64,000 bases of DNA from Rhodopseudomonas sp. BAL398 (GTDB lineage: Bacteria; Pseudomonadota; Alphaproteobacteria; Rhizobiales; Xanthobacteraceae): assembly GCF_033001325.1 (NCBI RefSeq), contig NZ_CP133111.1:62001-126000 (forward strand), given 5' to 3'. The translations under genes were made by a program, and so were the position numbers. The notes under the pieces were generated by a model that searched no databases, was not told the origin of the DNA, and saw only the letters and a list, made by a program, of their open reading frames with translations. Positions 1-9,098 of the stretch are shown in pieces; position 1 is the first letter of the stretch; every line of letters starts with the position of its first letter.

Positions 1-124
1 TCACGCGTGGCGGGACCATGACGGCATTTATGATCAACCACTTCGTAGCAACGTCGAAAAGAAGCGCGGCCACAAATGCGCCGCCAACCCATATCGCGAT
101 ATTTCTAGCGGGACGTTCGGCCAC
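1..124 (-). CDS. lspA: Signal peptidase II, N-terminal part (runs off window)
   Basis: The first 41 codons of a gene that continues past the left edge. It starts at a GTG (122-124) with AAGGAA about 6 nt upstream. The visible peptide has a first hydrophobic segment followed by FDVATKWLI, which fits the N-terminal D-x-x-(S/T)-K region of LspA, the inner-membrane aspartic protease that cleaves lipoprotein signal peptides. It lies about 80 bp downstream of the cation ATPase on the same strand, an arrangement I know from proteobacterial cad/pbr metal-resistance clusters where an extra lspA follows cadA/pbrA. Only the N-terminus is visible, so the catalytic aspartates cannot be checked. Confidence 0.65.
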   Translation of the reverse strand, partial: MAERPARNIAIWVGGAFVAALLFDVATKWLIINAVMVPPRV

Positions 125-205
125 GATGATTCCTTGTGTTCTTCGGGTTCTGATCGGCATTTCTGTCGTCAGCGGCCGCCCCAATACAGGGCGGCCGCTA
201 TTGGC

Positions 206-3200
206 TCAATGCGCAGTTGCAGGGCGAGCCACAGTGGAATGCTGGCGCTCCTGTGCTCGAACCTTTGCGCCGCCGACTGGGCCACCATCTCTCTGGCGCT
301 GTTCCCGATTGAGGAGCCGCAAACCGTTGAGAACGACCAGCAGGGAGGCCCCAACATCGGCGGCGATCGCGCCCCAAAGGGATGCGAGACCGATCACCGT
401 CAGCACTGTGAACAACAGCTTCACGGCGATCGAGAAGGCGATATTCTGCCGAATGACGGCGAGCGTGGCTCGTGAATGGCGCACGAGCCAGGGAAGTCTG
501 GAGAGGTCGTCCGACATCAGGGCGACGTCTGCCGTTTCGATGGCTGCGTCGCTCCCCATTGCGCCCATGGCAATGCCGAGATTGGCGCGGCCCATGGCAG
601 GGGCGTCATTGACCCCGTCACCCACCATGGCGACGACGCCATAGCGCCGAACCAGGTCCTCGACGGCCGTGACCTTGTCGCCGGGCAGAAGTTCCGCGCG
701 AACTTCATCAATGCCGGTCTGCTTGGCAATCGCCTCGGCGGTGGCCCGATTGTCGCCTGTCAGCATCACCACTTTTTCCACGCCCGCCCGATGCAGCGCG
801 GTGACGATATCCTTGGCTTCAGCCCTCACAGCATCGGCAACAGCGATCAGTCCCCAGACTTCCTGGCCGTCGCCAACGGCGACAATGGTCCGGCCAGCGC
901 CGGAAAGTGTGTCGGCGCGTTCCAGGATGGCCGGTGAGCCGACCGCGCGTTCATCGAGGTAGCGGCGTGACCCAAGCCAGACTTCGCGACCGGAGACGCG
1001 GCCGGTCATGCCGCGACCCGTGATGGCCTGGACGGCCTCGGCCGGTTGTGCGGCAATGCCGTTTTCTGTTGCCCTCGCCAAAATAGCGCGGGCGATGGGG
1101 TGCTCGCTGCGCGCCTCGAGGGCTGCTGCTAACCGAAGAAGGTCATCCTCGTTTCGGCTGCCGAGCGCCAAGATCTCCACGACCTGAGGACGTCCTTCGG
1201 TGAGCGTCCCCGTCTTGTCCATGGCGATTGCTTTCAAGCGCGCCGGCGTCTCGAGATGGACGCCGCCTTTCACCAACACGCCCTGCTTCGCAGCTCCCGC
1301 AAGGGCAGCCACAATGGTCACGGGCGTCGAGATGACAAGGGCGCAGGGGCAGGCGATCACGAGCAATACGAGGGCGCGATAGAACCAAACCTCCCAGCCA
1401 CCACCGAGCAACAGCGGCGGCACCAAAAAAACGGCTATCGCGAGCGCCATAACGACGGGCGTATAGACGCGTGCAAATTTCTCGACCCACTGCTCGCTGG
1501 GAGCCCGCCGGCCCTGCGCGGAGCCGACCATGCGGATGATCTGCGCGAGCGTGGTATCGCTTGACGCCTTGGTGGTCACGACGTCCAGCGCGCCTTCGCC
1601 GTTGATGGTGCCTGCAAAAACGTCGTCTCCTTCCGATTTGAAGACCGGGACGCTTTCGCCGGTGATCGGTGCCTGGTTGACCTCACTCTCTCCGGCGGCC
1701 ACACGGCCGTCGAGCGGTACTTTATCGCCAGGTCGAATAATGATGTGCGAACCGACACGGACTTCGGCTGCCGGCACGTCTCTCTCCGTGCCGTCTTCAA
1801 GCATGATGCGCGCGGTCGGCGGCGCGAGCTCCATCAGGGCCGCCACGGCCCGCCGCGCTCGGCCGAGGCTCCAGGCCTCGAGAGCAAGGGCGAGCGCGAA
1901 GAAGAACGAAACCGTTGCGGCTTCGAACCAAGCGCCAATTCCGATCGCACCCACGACGGCGATCACCATCAGGAGGTTCATGTCGGGACGCAGGCGCCTG
2001 GCCGCGAGCCAAGCCTTCGGGGCCACGTAACGCACAGCACAAAGCGCGGCGAGCGTATAGAGAATGACGCTTAGCAGCGGCGTTGCACCTGCACCATGTT
2101 CGCCTGCCTCGAAGGCCGCGATGATTCCACCTCCGACCCAGGCGTGAACCGCAAATCCGATCGCGACGAACAGGCCGCTCGCAGCAGTCAGCCATGATTG
2201 AATGCGTCTGCGCCGCTCTTCTGCCCGTGCCCCTTCGCTGGTGGCGCCCTCGGTCCAGGGCTCCGCCTGCAGGCCGGCGCGTACAACGGCCTTCTCGATC
2301 TTGGCCTCCAAGGCGGCGTCAGGCGCCATGTCGATCGACATGCGGCCGTTAAGAAGGTCGAAAGCGAGCTTGTCCTCACCAACGAGCGGGCCGACTTCGC
2401 GCTTCAGGGCGGCGATCTCGTCGGCACAATCCATGCCATGGATTCGATAGACAACGCCGCCAGGCAGATTGATCGGCGGCGGGCTGAGGGCTTCCTTCAC
2501 GTTGGTCGCGCAACCGCACGCGGATCCTGCGGCATCGCAGGTTGCCTGCTCAGCAACGGCCGGCGCTGTCCACAGCTCAGCCCGCATCCCGGTTCGCGCG
2601 ACCGCCTGTTCGATCTCTTGGAGGGTTGTCCCGCTCTGAGGTGCAATGGTCATCGCACCCTGCGAAGTGTCGAAGGCGAGCTTATCCTCGCCAACGAGCG
2701 GTCCCAGTTCCCTGGTCAGAGCAGCCACCTCATTCTTGCAGTCGAGGCCGCGCACACGCAGGAGCATGGTTTCGGCCGAACCATCCTGGATGAGAGAGCC
2801 TGACATCCCGGTTCTTGAGATGCCGCTCACGAGTTCGTCGATCGAGGCACGGTGCTGAGGCGCGACCGTCATCAACCCCTTTGCTGTGTCGAAGGCGAGC
2901 CAGTCCTCACCGCCAACCAGAGGGCCGATTTCGCGCTTGAGCATCGCGACCTCGTTTTTGCAATCGAGGCCCTCGACCTTGAACAGCCACGCCGACGCGG
3001 AGGACTTATCCAGCTCAGCCAGCAATTGTGCCCTCATTCCAGTGGTAGCGACCGCCTGCTCAATGGTATCGAGTGCCGGAGCGGTCAGGCCCGCGACCTC
3101 CATGACACCGCCCTTGGTGTCGAACGACAACTTGTCCTCGCCACCGACGACGGGACCGACCGCGGCACGAAGCATCCGAACTTCGTTCTGACAATCCAAG

Positions 3201-3259
3201 CCCTCAACCTTGAAGCGTAACGTGCCTAAGGTGCTTCTAGCCTCGGCTTCAATAGTCAT
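206..3259 (-). CDS. cadA: Heavy-metal translocating P-type ATPase (Zn/Cd/Pb type)
   Basis: A 1017-residue P1B-type ATPase that exports divalent soft metals across the inner membrane. Four HMA-like domains precede the pump, with metal-loop cysteines at about C23, C100, C174 and C278. Three loops read GLDC(Q/K)NE and one GMDCADE, so the usual second cysteine is replaced by E. A short Cys cluster (C241, C248, C250) lies between HMA3 and HMA4. The core shows TGES (533-536), the membrane CPC (637-639), the phosphorylation site DKTGT (D681) and GDGVNDAP. The last helices carry SIAVK and AADVGA, the K and D that mark Zn/Cd/Pb-type P1B-2 pumps. The gene is longer than typical CadA/ZntA (about 700-730) because of the repeated domains. 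A MerR-type promoter lies just upstream. Confidence 0.95.
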   Translation of the reverse strand: MTIEAEARSTLGTLRFKVEGLDCQNEVRMLRAAVGPVVGGEDKLSFDTKGGVMEVAGLTAPALDTIEQAVATTGMRAQLLAELDKSSASAWLFKVEGLDCKNEVAMLKREIGPLVGGEDWLAFDTAKGLMTVAPQHRASIDELVSGISRTGMSGSLIQDGSAETMLLRVRGLDCKNEVAALTRELGPLVGEDKLAFDTSQGAMTIAPQSGTTLQEIEQAVARTGMRAELWTAPAVAEQATCDAAGSACGCATNVKEALSPPPINLPGGVVYRIHGMDCADEIAALKREVGPLVGEDKLAFDLLNGRMSIDMAPDAALEAKIEKAVVRAGLQAEPWTEGATSEGARAEERRRRIQSWLTAASGLFVAIGFAVHAWVGGGIIAAFEAGEHGAGATPLLSVILYTLAALCAVRYVAPKAWLAARRLRPDMNLLMVIAVVGAIGIGAWFEAATVSFFFALALALEAWSLGRARRAVAALMELAPPTARIMLEDGTERDVPAAEVRVGSHIIIRPGDKVPLDGRVAAGESEVNQAPITGESVPVFKSEGDDVFAGTINGEGALDVVTTKASSDTTLAQIIRMVGSAQGRRAPSEQWVEKFARVYTPVVMALAIAVFLVPPLLLGGGWEVWFYRALVLLVIACPCALVISTPVTIVAALAGAAKQGVLVKGGVHLETPARLKAIAMDKTGTLTEGRPQVVEILALGSRNEDDLLRLAAALEARSEHPIARAILARATENGIAAQPAEAVQAITGRGMTGRVSGREVWLGSRRYLDERAVGSPAILERADTLSGAGRTIVAVGDGQEVWGLIAVADAVRAEAKDIVTALHRAGVEKVVMLTGDNRATAEAIAKQTGIDEVRAELLPGDKVTAVEDLVRRYGVVAMVGDGVNDAPAMGRANLGIAMGAMGSDAAIETADVALMSDDLSRLPWLVRHSRATLAVIRQNIAFSIAVKLLFTVLTVIGLASLWGAIAADVGASLLVVLNGLRLLNREQRQRDGGPVGGAKVRAQERQHSTVARPATAH

Positions 3260-3313
3260 TGCGGTCTCCTAAATTTGCTTATTCTCTCGAGCCCGGCTCG
3301 AATCCTTTCACGC

Positions 3314-3344
3314 ACCATACATTCTGTAGTGGCTACAGGAGCAA
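3314..3344 (-). promoter_or_regulatory. MerR-type metal-responsive promoter of the P-type ATPase
   Basis: Read on the minus strand: -35 TTGCTC (3344-3339), a 19-bp spacer, then -10 TATGGT (3319-3314). The spacer holds the perfect inverted repeat CTGTAG-N3-CTACAG (3324-3338). An over-long 19-bp spacer with a central palindrome is the hallmark of promoters activated by MerR-family regulators, and a CadR/PbrR-like regulator is encoded at 6334-6747. The promoter points into the ATPase gene at 3259. Confidence 0.85.
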
Positions 3345-3388
3345 GAGGCCTTTCAATCGTTTTTTGCCGTCCAAGCGAGCGACAGACG

Positions 3389-3937
3389 TCAGCGTCCGGC
3401 GGCTATCAGCCCGACCACAATTCCATAGCTCGCGATTATTGAGGCGCCGGTGAGCGCCATGCCAAAAGCCCGGCCTGAGACTCGTTTGGCGTAGCCGAAT
3501 GCAAAGGTGATGCGGCCAACCAGAAACAGAGCAACCAGCAGCGGTATGAGCACCACTTCGGTTTCTCGCAGAAGCGCTGCTAGGGTCAGATGTGCGCCAA
3601 AAGCCAGTACTGTCTGCTCCAATGAATTCTGCAGCACCGCGGCACGCACGGCGATTGCCGGGCTGGGTTTGCCGAACGCCGAGCCCCGTATATCCGCCGG
3701 CGAATAGAACCTGCCTCTGCTCACCGCGCCGACGCAGCCGGCCAGCCAGAGAAACATGAGAATACTCGCCTTCAACGTGAACGCGATCCGCTCACCGAAG
3801 TCCATCTCTGGGCTGAGGCCGAACAATTCAGGAGGCAGCCAGGCATAGCCAACCACAAGGACGACCGCCGCGAAGGCGAGCGCGACGGCTGAGGCTCGGA
3901 CAATGCCCACCTGGTCAGAACTGAGCCTCTTGAACAC
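3389..3937 (-). CDS. MAPEG family membrane protein
   Basis: About 182 residues when started at GTG 3937, which has AAGGAG 8 nt upstream. An upstream in-frame ATG at 4000 would add 21 polar residues and has no clear ribosome binding site. There are four hydrophobic segments. The motifs NSLEQTVLAF and FLVGRITFAFGY are the N-x-x-E and GR-F-x-GY patterns of the MAPEG family (membrane-associated glutathione/eicosanoid enzymes). Its promoter carries the same metal-responsive palindrome as the ATPase gene, so it is probably co-induced by metal. A glutathione-linked detoxification role is inference only. Confidence 0.8.
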   Translation of the reverse strand: MFKRLSSDQVGIVRASAVALAFAAVVLVVGYAWLPPELFGLSPEMDFGERIAFTLKASILMFLWLAGCVGAVSRGRFYSPADIRGSAFGKPSPAIAVRAAVLQNSLEQTVLAFGAHLTLAALLRETEVVLIPLLVALFLVGRITFAFGYAKRVSGRAFGMALTGASIIASYGIVVGLIAAGR

Positions 3938-4035
3938 TGTCCTTGCTCCTTGTCGTCCTCCGCCGCCTGCCTGTGGTGATGAAAGACCGGGGGCGACCAC
4001 TCATCGCGCGTGGGTTCACACGCCCCGATCATAGG

Positions 4036-4066
4036 TATATAAATCCTGTAGTAACTACAGAATCAA
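4036..4066 (-). promoter_or_regulatory. Second MerR-type promoter, driving the MAPEG gene
   Basis: Read on the minus strand: -35 TTGATT (4066-4061), a 19-bp spacer holding CTGTAG-N3-CTACAG (4046-4060), then -10 TATATA (4041-4036). The layout is the same as at 3314-3344, with identical palindrome arms and spacer length. It lies about 100 bp before the chosen MAPEG start. The same palindrome sits between divergent genes, so an effect on nadE (4174) is possible, but no matching plus-strand -35 is visible. Confidence 0.85.
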
Positions 4067-4173
4067 CCCTTGCGAGGGGTCGAGGCCGTGACTGAACCCG
4101 GTCGCCGTAACAGCGGTCACGGCCACTTGGTGCCGAGATCGGGCACCGCAAGAACACGAGATGAGACCGGCGG

Positions 4174-6219
4174 ATGAGCTTCTATTCGATTTATCAGCAG
4201 GGTTTCGTTCGCGTGGCTGCCTGTACACCGAAATGCGAAGTCGCCGATCCCAGCTACAATGTCGCTGAGACGCTCGCGCTCGCCCGCGACGGTGCGCGCC
4301 AGGGTGTTGCGCTGATGGTGTTCCCGGAATTGGGCCTCTGCGGTTACGCGATTGACGATCTTCTCGGCCAAGCCGCGTTGCTGCAGCGGGTGGAACAAGC
4401 GATCGAGGAAGTCGCGGCCGCGAGCCGCGAGCTTTCGCCGGTTCTGCTCATCGGCGCGCCGCTGGTGCGGGAAGGACGACTCTACAATTGCGCTGTCGCC
4501 GTCCATCGTGGGCGCATTTTGGGTGTTGTTCCCAAAGGACATCTGCCGAATTATCGGGAATTCTACGAAAAGCGTTGGTTCGCTTCGGGCCGAAACTTGA
4601 AAGGCGCTACCATCGAGATCGCTGGTCAGTCCGTCCCCTTCGGAATGGATATGATTTTCGCGGCCGAGGATTTGCCAGGCTTCGTCTTCCACGTCGAGCT
4701 GTGCGAGGACGTATGGGGACCGGCTCCGCCCAGCGACTTTGCCGCGCTCGCTGGCGCTCTCATCCTTACCAACCTCTCGGCCAGCAACATCACTGTCGGC
4801 AAGGCCGAAACCCGCCGGCTGCTCTGCGCAACCCAATCGGCGCGGTGCTGGGCTGCATACATCTATTCCGCGGCCGGTCCGGGCGAGTCGACGACGGACC
4901 TCGCTTGGGACGGTCAAGCCTGCATTTATGAACTCGGGCAGCTGCTGGCAGAGACCGAACGGTTCCCGCAGGACTCGCAAATGGCCATCGCCGATGTCGA
5001 CGTTGATAGGCTCAGACTGGAGCGCCTGCGCACCGGCACCTTCAACGAGGCGGCCATCGCACAAGCTATGCCTGAAGACAGGTTCCGGCGTATCGGCTTC
5101 CGGTTCGAGCCGTCGATGACGGACCTCGGGCTGCGCAGGGCCGTCGCGCGCTTCCCCTATGCTCCAGCCGATCCGGCACGCCTCGACCAGGACTGTTATG
5201 AGGCCTACAGCATCCAGGTCCAGGGGTTGATGAAGCGCCTTCAGGCGACGGGCATCCGCCGCGTCTGCATCGGGGTCTCCGGTGGTCTGGACTCCACTCA
5301 CGCGCTGATCGTGGCGGCGAAAGCGTTCGACCGGCTAGGCTGGCCCCGGTCCGACATTCTCGGCTTCACGATGCCGGGCTTCGCGACGGGGGAGGCCACC
5401 AAGGCAAATGCCTGGACGCTGATGCGTAGTCTCGGCGTCACCGCCGAGGAGATCGACATCAAGCCGTTGGCGCAGCAGATGCTGGCGTCACTTCAGCATC
5501 CGTTCGCGCAAGGCGAGCCGGTTTACGACGTGACGTTCGAGAACGTGCAGGCGGGCCTGCGCACGGACATCTTGTTCCGTGCAGCCAACCAGCGAGGCGC
5601 CATGGTGCTTGGCACTGGCGATCTGTCCGAAATCGCGCTCGGCTGGTCGACCTACGGTGTCGGCGACCATATGAGCCACTACAACGTCAACGCGTCGGTG
5701 CCGAAAACACTCATCCAGCATTTGATCCGCTGGGTGGCACAGTCAGCCGCCTTCGATGAGGCAACGAACGGCACGTTGCTCTCCATTCTTGACACTGTGA
5801 TTTCGCCAGAACTCGTGCCGGCCGGCGAAGGCGGCGCCTTACAAAGTACGGAGGAGAAGATTGGGCCTTATGAACTGCAGGATTTTACCCTGTTTTATTT
5901 GACGCGCTATGGCCTGAAGCCGTCGAAGATCGCTTTCCTGGCCTTCCATGCCTGGCGTGACGCCACCGCCGGAGCTTGGCCTCCACAGTATCCGGAAGAG
6001 CGCCGTCGCGCATATGATCTGCCCACAATCAGATCGTGGATGGAGGTGTTCCTCTATCGCTTCTTCACGATCAGCCAGTTCAAGCGCTCGGCGTCGCCGA
6101 ACGGCCCCAAAGTCACTGCTGGCGGCTCGCTGTCGCCGCGCGGCGATTGGCGCGCTCCGTCGGATGGCAACGCCCGCCTCTGGTTGGAGGAGTTGCGCGC
6201 TCACACGCCGTCGGAATGA
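4174..6219 (+). CDS. nadE: Glutamine-dependent NAD(+) synthase
   Basis: A 681-residue two-domain enzyme making NAD from deamido-NAD, ATP and glutamine. The N-terminal nitrilase-type glutaminase shows its triad as E52 ([10 protein letters not shown]), K121 ([16 protein letters not shown]) and C177 (ELCEDVWGP). The C-terminal synthetase has the PP-loop GVSGGLDST near residue 369. The length matches bacterial two-domain NadE of this class. It starts 230 bp from the divergent MAPEG gene and is followed by the merR gene. This is an unusual place for a housekeeping enzyme: it may be a second copy carried with the metal module, but the window cannot show whether another nadE exists. Confidence 0.95.
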   Translation: MSFYSIYQQGFVRVAACTPKCEVADPSYNVAETLALARDGARQGVALMVFPELGLCGYAIDDLLGQAALLQRVEQAIEEVAAASRELSPVLLIGAPLVREGRLYNCAVAVHRGRILGVVPKGHLPNYREFYEKRWFASGRNLKGATIEIAGQSVPFGMDMIFAAEDLPGFVFHVELCEDVWGPAPPSDFAALAGALILTNLSASNITVGKAETRRLLCATQSARCWAAYIYSAAGPGESTTDLAWDGQACIYELGQLLAETERFPQDSQMAIADVDVDRLRLERLRTGTFNEAAIAQAMPEDRFRRIGFRFEPSMTDLGLRRAVARFPYAPADPARLDQDCYEAYSIQVQGLMKRLQATGIRRVCIGVSGGLDSTHALIVAAKAFDRLGWPRSDILGFTMPGFATGEATKANAWTLMRSLGVTAEEIDIKPLAQQMLASLQHPFAQGEPVYDVTFENVQAGLRTDILFRAANQRGAMVLGTGDLSEIALGWSTYGVGDHMSHYNVNASVPKTLIQHLIRWVAQSAAFDEATNGTLLSILDTVISPELVPAGEGGALQSTEEKIGPYELQDFTLFYLTRYGLKPSKIAFLAFHAWRDATAGAWPPQYPEERRRAYDLPTIRSWMEVFLYRFFTISQFKRSASPNGPKVTAGGSLSPRGDWRAPSDGNARLWLEELRAHTPSE

Positions 6220-6333
6220 ACGTGCCCTGAGGGTTGGCGCTCAGCGGCCAACGGCAATCGGCGCACGGATGCCGATGACGCTTCCGCCCAGTTGTTATCC
6301 CTACTCGAACCACCGTTACGGAATGAATTCGCC

Positions 6334-6747
6334 ATGATCACCATCGGAGCCTTGTCACAACGGACAGGCGTCAATATCGAGACAATCCGCTACTACGAGC
6401 GGATCAATCTCATCCCGCCGCCGCCCCGCACAGAGAGCAGGCGGCGCCTCTATGAAGCAGAGGATGTTCGGCGACTGACGTTCATACGCCATTCCAGGGA
6501 TCTCGGCTTCGACATCCCGGCTATTAAGACGATGCTCGCTCTGCAGGAAAGGCCAGAGTCCTCTTGTGAGCAGGTGAGCCGAATTGCCACCGATCAGCTC
6601 GAAGCCGTCGAGGTGCGGATCCGACGCCTTCTCGGACTTAAGAGCGAGCTCACTCGGATGATCAAATCGTGCGACAATGGGAAAGTCGCATCGTGCCGGA
6701 TCATAGAAGTTTTAGCTGACTCACCCAACTCGCATGATGCCCCCTGA
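6334..6747 (+). CDS. MerR family metal-responsive regulator (CadR/PbrR-like)
   Basis: 137 residues from ATG 6334 (MITIGALS). The upstream TTG at 6292 is rejected because MerR proteins begin just before the helix-turn-helix. The N-terminus has the winged HTH with TGVNIETIRYYE, followed by the dimerisation helix. The metal-site cysteines are C78, C113 and C121 (SCDNGKVASC), in the pattern of CadR/PbrR/ZntR rather than copper CueR. It is the likely activator of the two 19-bp-spacer promoters at 3314-3344 and 4036-4066. No such palindrome was seen in front of the gene itself. Confidence 0.9.
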   Translation: MITIGALSQRTGVNIETIRYYERINLIPPPPRTESRRRLYEAEDVRRLTFIRHSRDLGFDIPAIKTMLALQERPESSCEQVSRIATDQLEAVEVRIRRLLGLKSELTRMIKSCDNGKVASCRIIEVLADSPNSHDAP

Positions 6748-6906
6748 ATCGCTGAGGAATTCAGGAACATCCACGACTTTGTTGGCTAGGGAGTGCCCGA
6801 ATACCCCATCTATAATAGTCGCCTTTGCTCGATTTGAAAGCAGAAAAACCGTTTTGAATCGGGCAATCGGCGGTTGACGGCGCATCTGATTCGGTCGGCA
6901 TAAGAA

Positions 6907-6939
6907 AAGCTCCCGCCCGGACCAGCCGGGCGGGAGCTT
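6907..6939 (-). terminator. Rho-independent terminator after the DUF736 gene
   Basis: A perfect 14-bp GC-rich stem (6907-6920 with 6926-6939) with a 5-nt loop, followed on the minus strand by TTTTCTT. It lies 8 bp beyond the stop of the DUF736 gene and ends that transcript. Confidence 0.85.
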
Positions 6940-6947
6940 GTCGGGCC

Positions 6948-7268
6948 TCACTCGCCGTTGCGACGGGTGGGGCGCGACCAGATGAGGCTATAGCCGTCGT
7001 CTTCGTCGTCGAAGAGGTTGGCGTAGATCGGAGCGGTGAAACTCGGATCGTCGAGCTTGAGGCCGAGATAGTCGCGGCCCTCGTTCGACTGCTTGGACCA
7101 GGCTGCCCCGATCTCGGCGCGACCGACCAGGACGCGGTGGCTGGGAGCGTTCTCGCTGGTCTGGTTGGTTTCGGGGACAATGCGGACGTTCTTGGCCTGC
7201 ACGTTGAGGGTGACGATTTCGCCGGTGTATTCGTTGCCGGACTTCTTGAAGGTGCCGATGGTTGCCAT
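6948..7268 (-). CDS. DUF736 family protein
   Basis: 106 residues starting at ATG 7268 (MATIGTFKKSG), with AAGGAG 7 nt upstream. The start and the ending around GYSLIWSRPTRRN are typical of DUF736, a small soluble family of unknown function. In alphaproteobacterial plasmids and integrative elements it travels with DUF2493, ParB, ArdC and a strawberry-notch helicase, all found here. It ends in its own terminator. An imperfect hairpin of the element's leader type lies at 7294-7316. Confidence 0.9.
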   Translation of the reverse strand: MATIGTFKKSGNEYTGEIVTLNVQAKNVRIVPETNQTSENAPSHRVLVGRAEIGAAWSKQSNEGRDYLGLKLDDPSFTAPIYANLFDDEDDGYSLIWSRPTRRNGE

Positions 7269-7849
7269 GGTAGTTCTCCTTGATCGCTGGTTTCGAGCCC
7301 GCACCACGCGGCCTCGATGGCGATCGGAGAGGCCGGAGGCGATCGACGGCGCATCGCTTGCGACCGCAGCGTCAGCGGAGGATGGCGATCCGGCGGGTTT
7401 CTTGGCTCGCGAGGAATGGCGGCGCAGCCGGCAGGGGAAGAAAATTGACAGGCGCCATTGCGCCATAGGCGATCGAGGCGCAGCCGGTCTTCGGCCAGAT
7501 CAGCCCATTGAAGAGGCCGTTTGGAGCGGTCGGCTTACAGGGATCGTTCAAGGAGAGAATGGCAATGTCGAACACCCCGGTTCTTGTCCGGCGAAATAAC
7601 GGAAATCGTCTGCGGCCCTGCAGGCCAGTCCGTTGCATAACCAGCGATGCAACCCGATGCGGACGCAAGCCGCACTGCGTCCGGCACCGGTCGCGCGTTT
7701 CGGGGCAAATCACGCCATGTCATACGGGGGCGCAAACTCTCGACCGAAATCGTCGGTCCGTCCCGTACCACGCGTCCACATTTCTCAGCCTTCGATACGG
7801 ACGCGGCACAAGACCTCAGCCCCTGTCCCGGCTGTGCCTGCAATGACAT
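7269..7849. other. 581-bp interval without a supported gene
   Basis: Near the DUF736 gene there is an imperfect hairpin (7294-7302 with 7308-7316, one mismatch, 5-nt loop). Open frames exist on both strands (for example 7372-7713 minus and 7508-7846 plus), but their protein is rich in R, P and C, has no recognisable domain and no good ribosome binding site. I regard them as shadows or a decayed gene. Confidence 0.4.
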
Positions 7850-8287
7850 TCAGATGCTGGCAGGCGTCTGTCCGGCAGGTCCGGGCGGGGCCATTGAGGT
7901 CATGCGCACGAACGCCGTAATGCCGACCGCCACCGCGCCGATCACGGAGAAGGCGATCTGCCAACTCTCCGACGGCATGAGATGTTTGACGATGCCGTGG
8001 GTGGCGTGGAAACCCGCGATGGCCGCAGGTGCGACGAAGGCGAGCGCTACGGCGAGTTTCACCCACATGGGCCGGGCGAACAGGATGAGGAACTGCGCAA
8101 GTCCGAACACAAGGCCCGCGCCGACAAGTCCGACAAGGGCGCTGCCCGGCAGGCCCGCGCCGGTCTCATAGGCCCACATCCCTGCCGCCACGCCCCCGAG
8201 CGCGGGCAAGGCGTAGATGGCAAGCGTGAACAACAAGCAGCAGAGGACGGCGATTGCGGTGACGGATCCGAAGATGGCAATAATCAT
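7850..8287 (-). CDS. Small integral membrane protein of the mobile element, function unknown
   Basis: 145 residues from ATG 8287 (MIIAIFGSVTAIAVL) with GGAG about 8 nt upstream. The longer frame up to 8491 is low-complexity and is rejected. Four hydrophobic segments are visible: IAIFGSVTAIAVLCCLLF, a Gly/Ala-rich LVGLVGAGLVFGLAQFLILF, VKLAVALAFVAPAAIAGF and IAFSVIGAVAVGITAFV. I do not recognise a named family. Its place between DUF736 and DUF2493 suggests it belongs to the maintenance block of the element, but no role can be assigned. Confidence 0.7.
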   Translation of the reverse strand: MIIAIFGSVTAIAVLCCLLFTLAIYALPALGGVAAGMWAYETGAGLPGSALVGLVGAGLVFGLAQFLILFARPMWVKLAVALAFVAPAAIAGFHATHGIVKHLMPSESWQIAFSVIGAVAVGITAFVRMTSMAPPGPAGQTPASI

Positions 8288-8558
8288 GGTGGCGTCTCCG
8301 TAAGAAAAGGTTCGAACGGTTGCGCCTCCACCACCACCGCGGCGCGATTGAATCGTATCACATTTTTGAGTCGGGCGCGATTGGGAAGGTCTGCTTCGAG
8401 CCCGTGTTTCACCTTCAATTCTATGACGCACACGGCAACTTTGCGCCGCAGTGAGGCCTACTTTGGTTGGCATACAGCATGGGTTCAACAACCAGGTGGC
8501 ACGACTAGCCGCACGGTACTAACATCGCTGTCGGATCGTGCGGTTGAGGCAAATCACT

Positions 8559-9032
8559 ATGAAAAGAAGCCCGACGATATTTCTTCAGGTAGTCATTGTG
8601 CTCATGGGAGTGGGCGCTCTTGCCGTCATGCTCCTCGAGCCTCACGTCGAGGGCGGGAATGTGAACGCGTCCCTCTTTCAGATATATTTCAATGACCCCT
8701 TCTTGGCGTGTGCGTATGTGGCGTCCGTTCCATTTTTCGTGGCGCTATACCAAGCGTTCACATTGCTCGGACACGTTGGGCAAAACAAGGTGTTCTCGCC
8801 GGCTTCCGTGAGAGCGCTGCGGATCATAAAATACTGTGCGATATCCCTTGTCGTCCCTCTTTTGGCGGCAGAGGCCTACTTCTTTATAATTGTGCGCGGT
8901 CATGATGACATTGCAGGCGGGGTTGCCATCGGTCTCTTCCTCATTGTGGTCTCCACTATCGTCGCCGCTGCCGCGTACGTGCTTCAAACAACATTGCAAA
9001 ACACCTTCGATACAGGTCCGAGGACGACCTGA
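8559..9032 (+). CDS. DUF2975-like membrane protein
   Basis: 157 residues from ATG 8559 (MKRSPTIFLQ), with GAGG about 10 nt upstream. Four hydrophobic segments are seen, and the pattern PFFVALYQAFTLLGHV followed by FSPASVRALRIIKYCA matches DUF2975 membrane proteins. Such genes are often followed by a small YozG-like HTH regulator, and none is present here. It is the only plus-strand gene within an otherwise minus-strand block, with a slightly AT-richer look, so it is probably a separate small insertion. Function unknown. Confidence 0.75.
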   Translation: MKRSPTIFLQVVIVLMGVGALAVMLLEPHVEGGNVNASLFQIYFNDPFLACAYVASVPFFVALYQAFTLLGHVGQNKVFSPASVRALRIIKYCAISLVVPLLAAEAYFFIIVRGHDDIAGGVAIGLFLIVVSTIVAAAAYVLQTTLQNTFDTGPRTT

Positions 9033-9098
9033 TGGGATACGAGACCGGCGCGGCGAGATTCGCGTCAAAATTTTCGCTTGTTGAATATTGGGGGCTGT

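Noticed and set aside
4117-5301. A 394-codon minus-strand open frame opposite nadE
   Set aside because: It is fully antisense to the nadE coding region, which has all catalytic motifs. The minus frame is rich in R, E and P without any domain.
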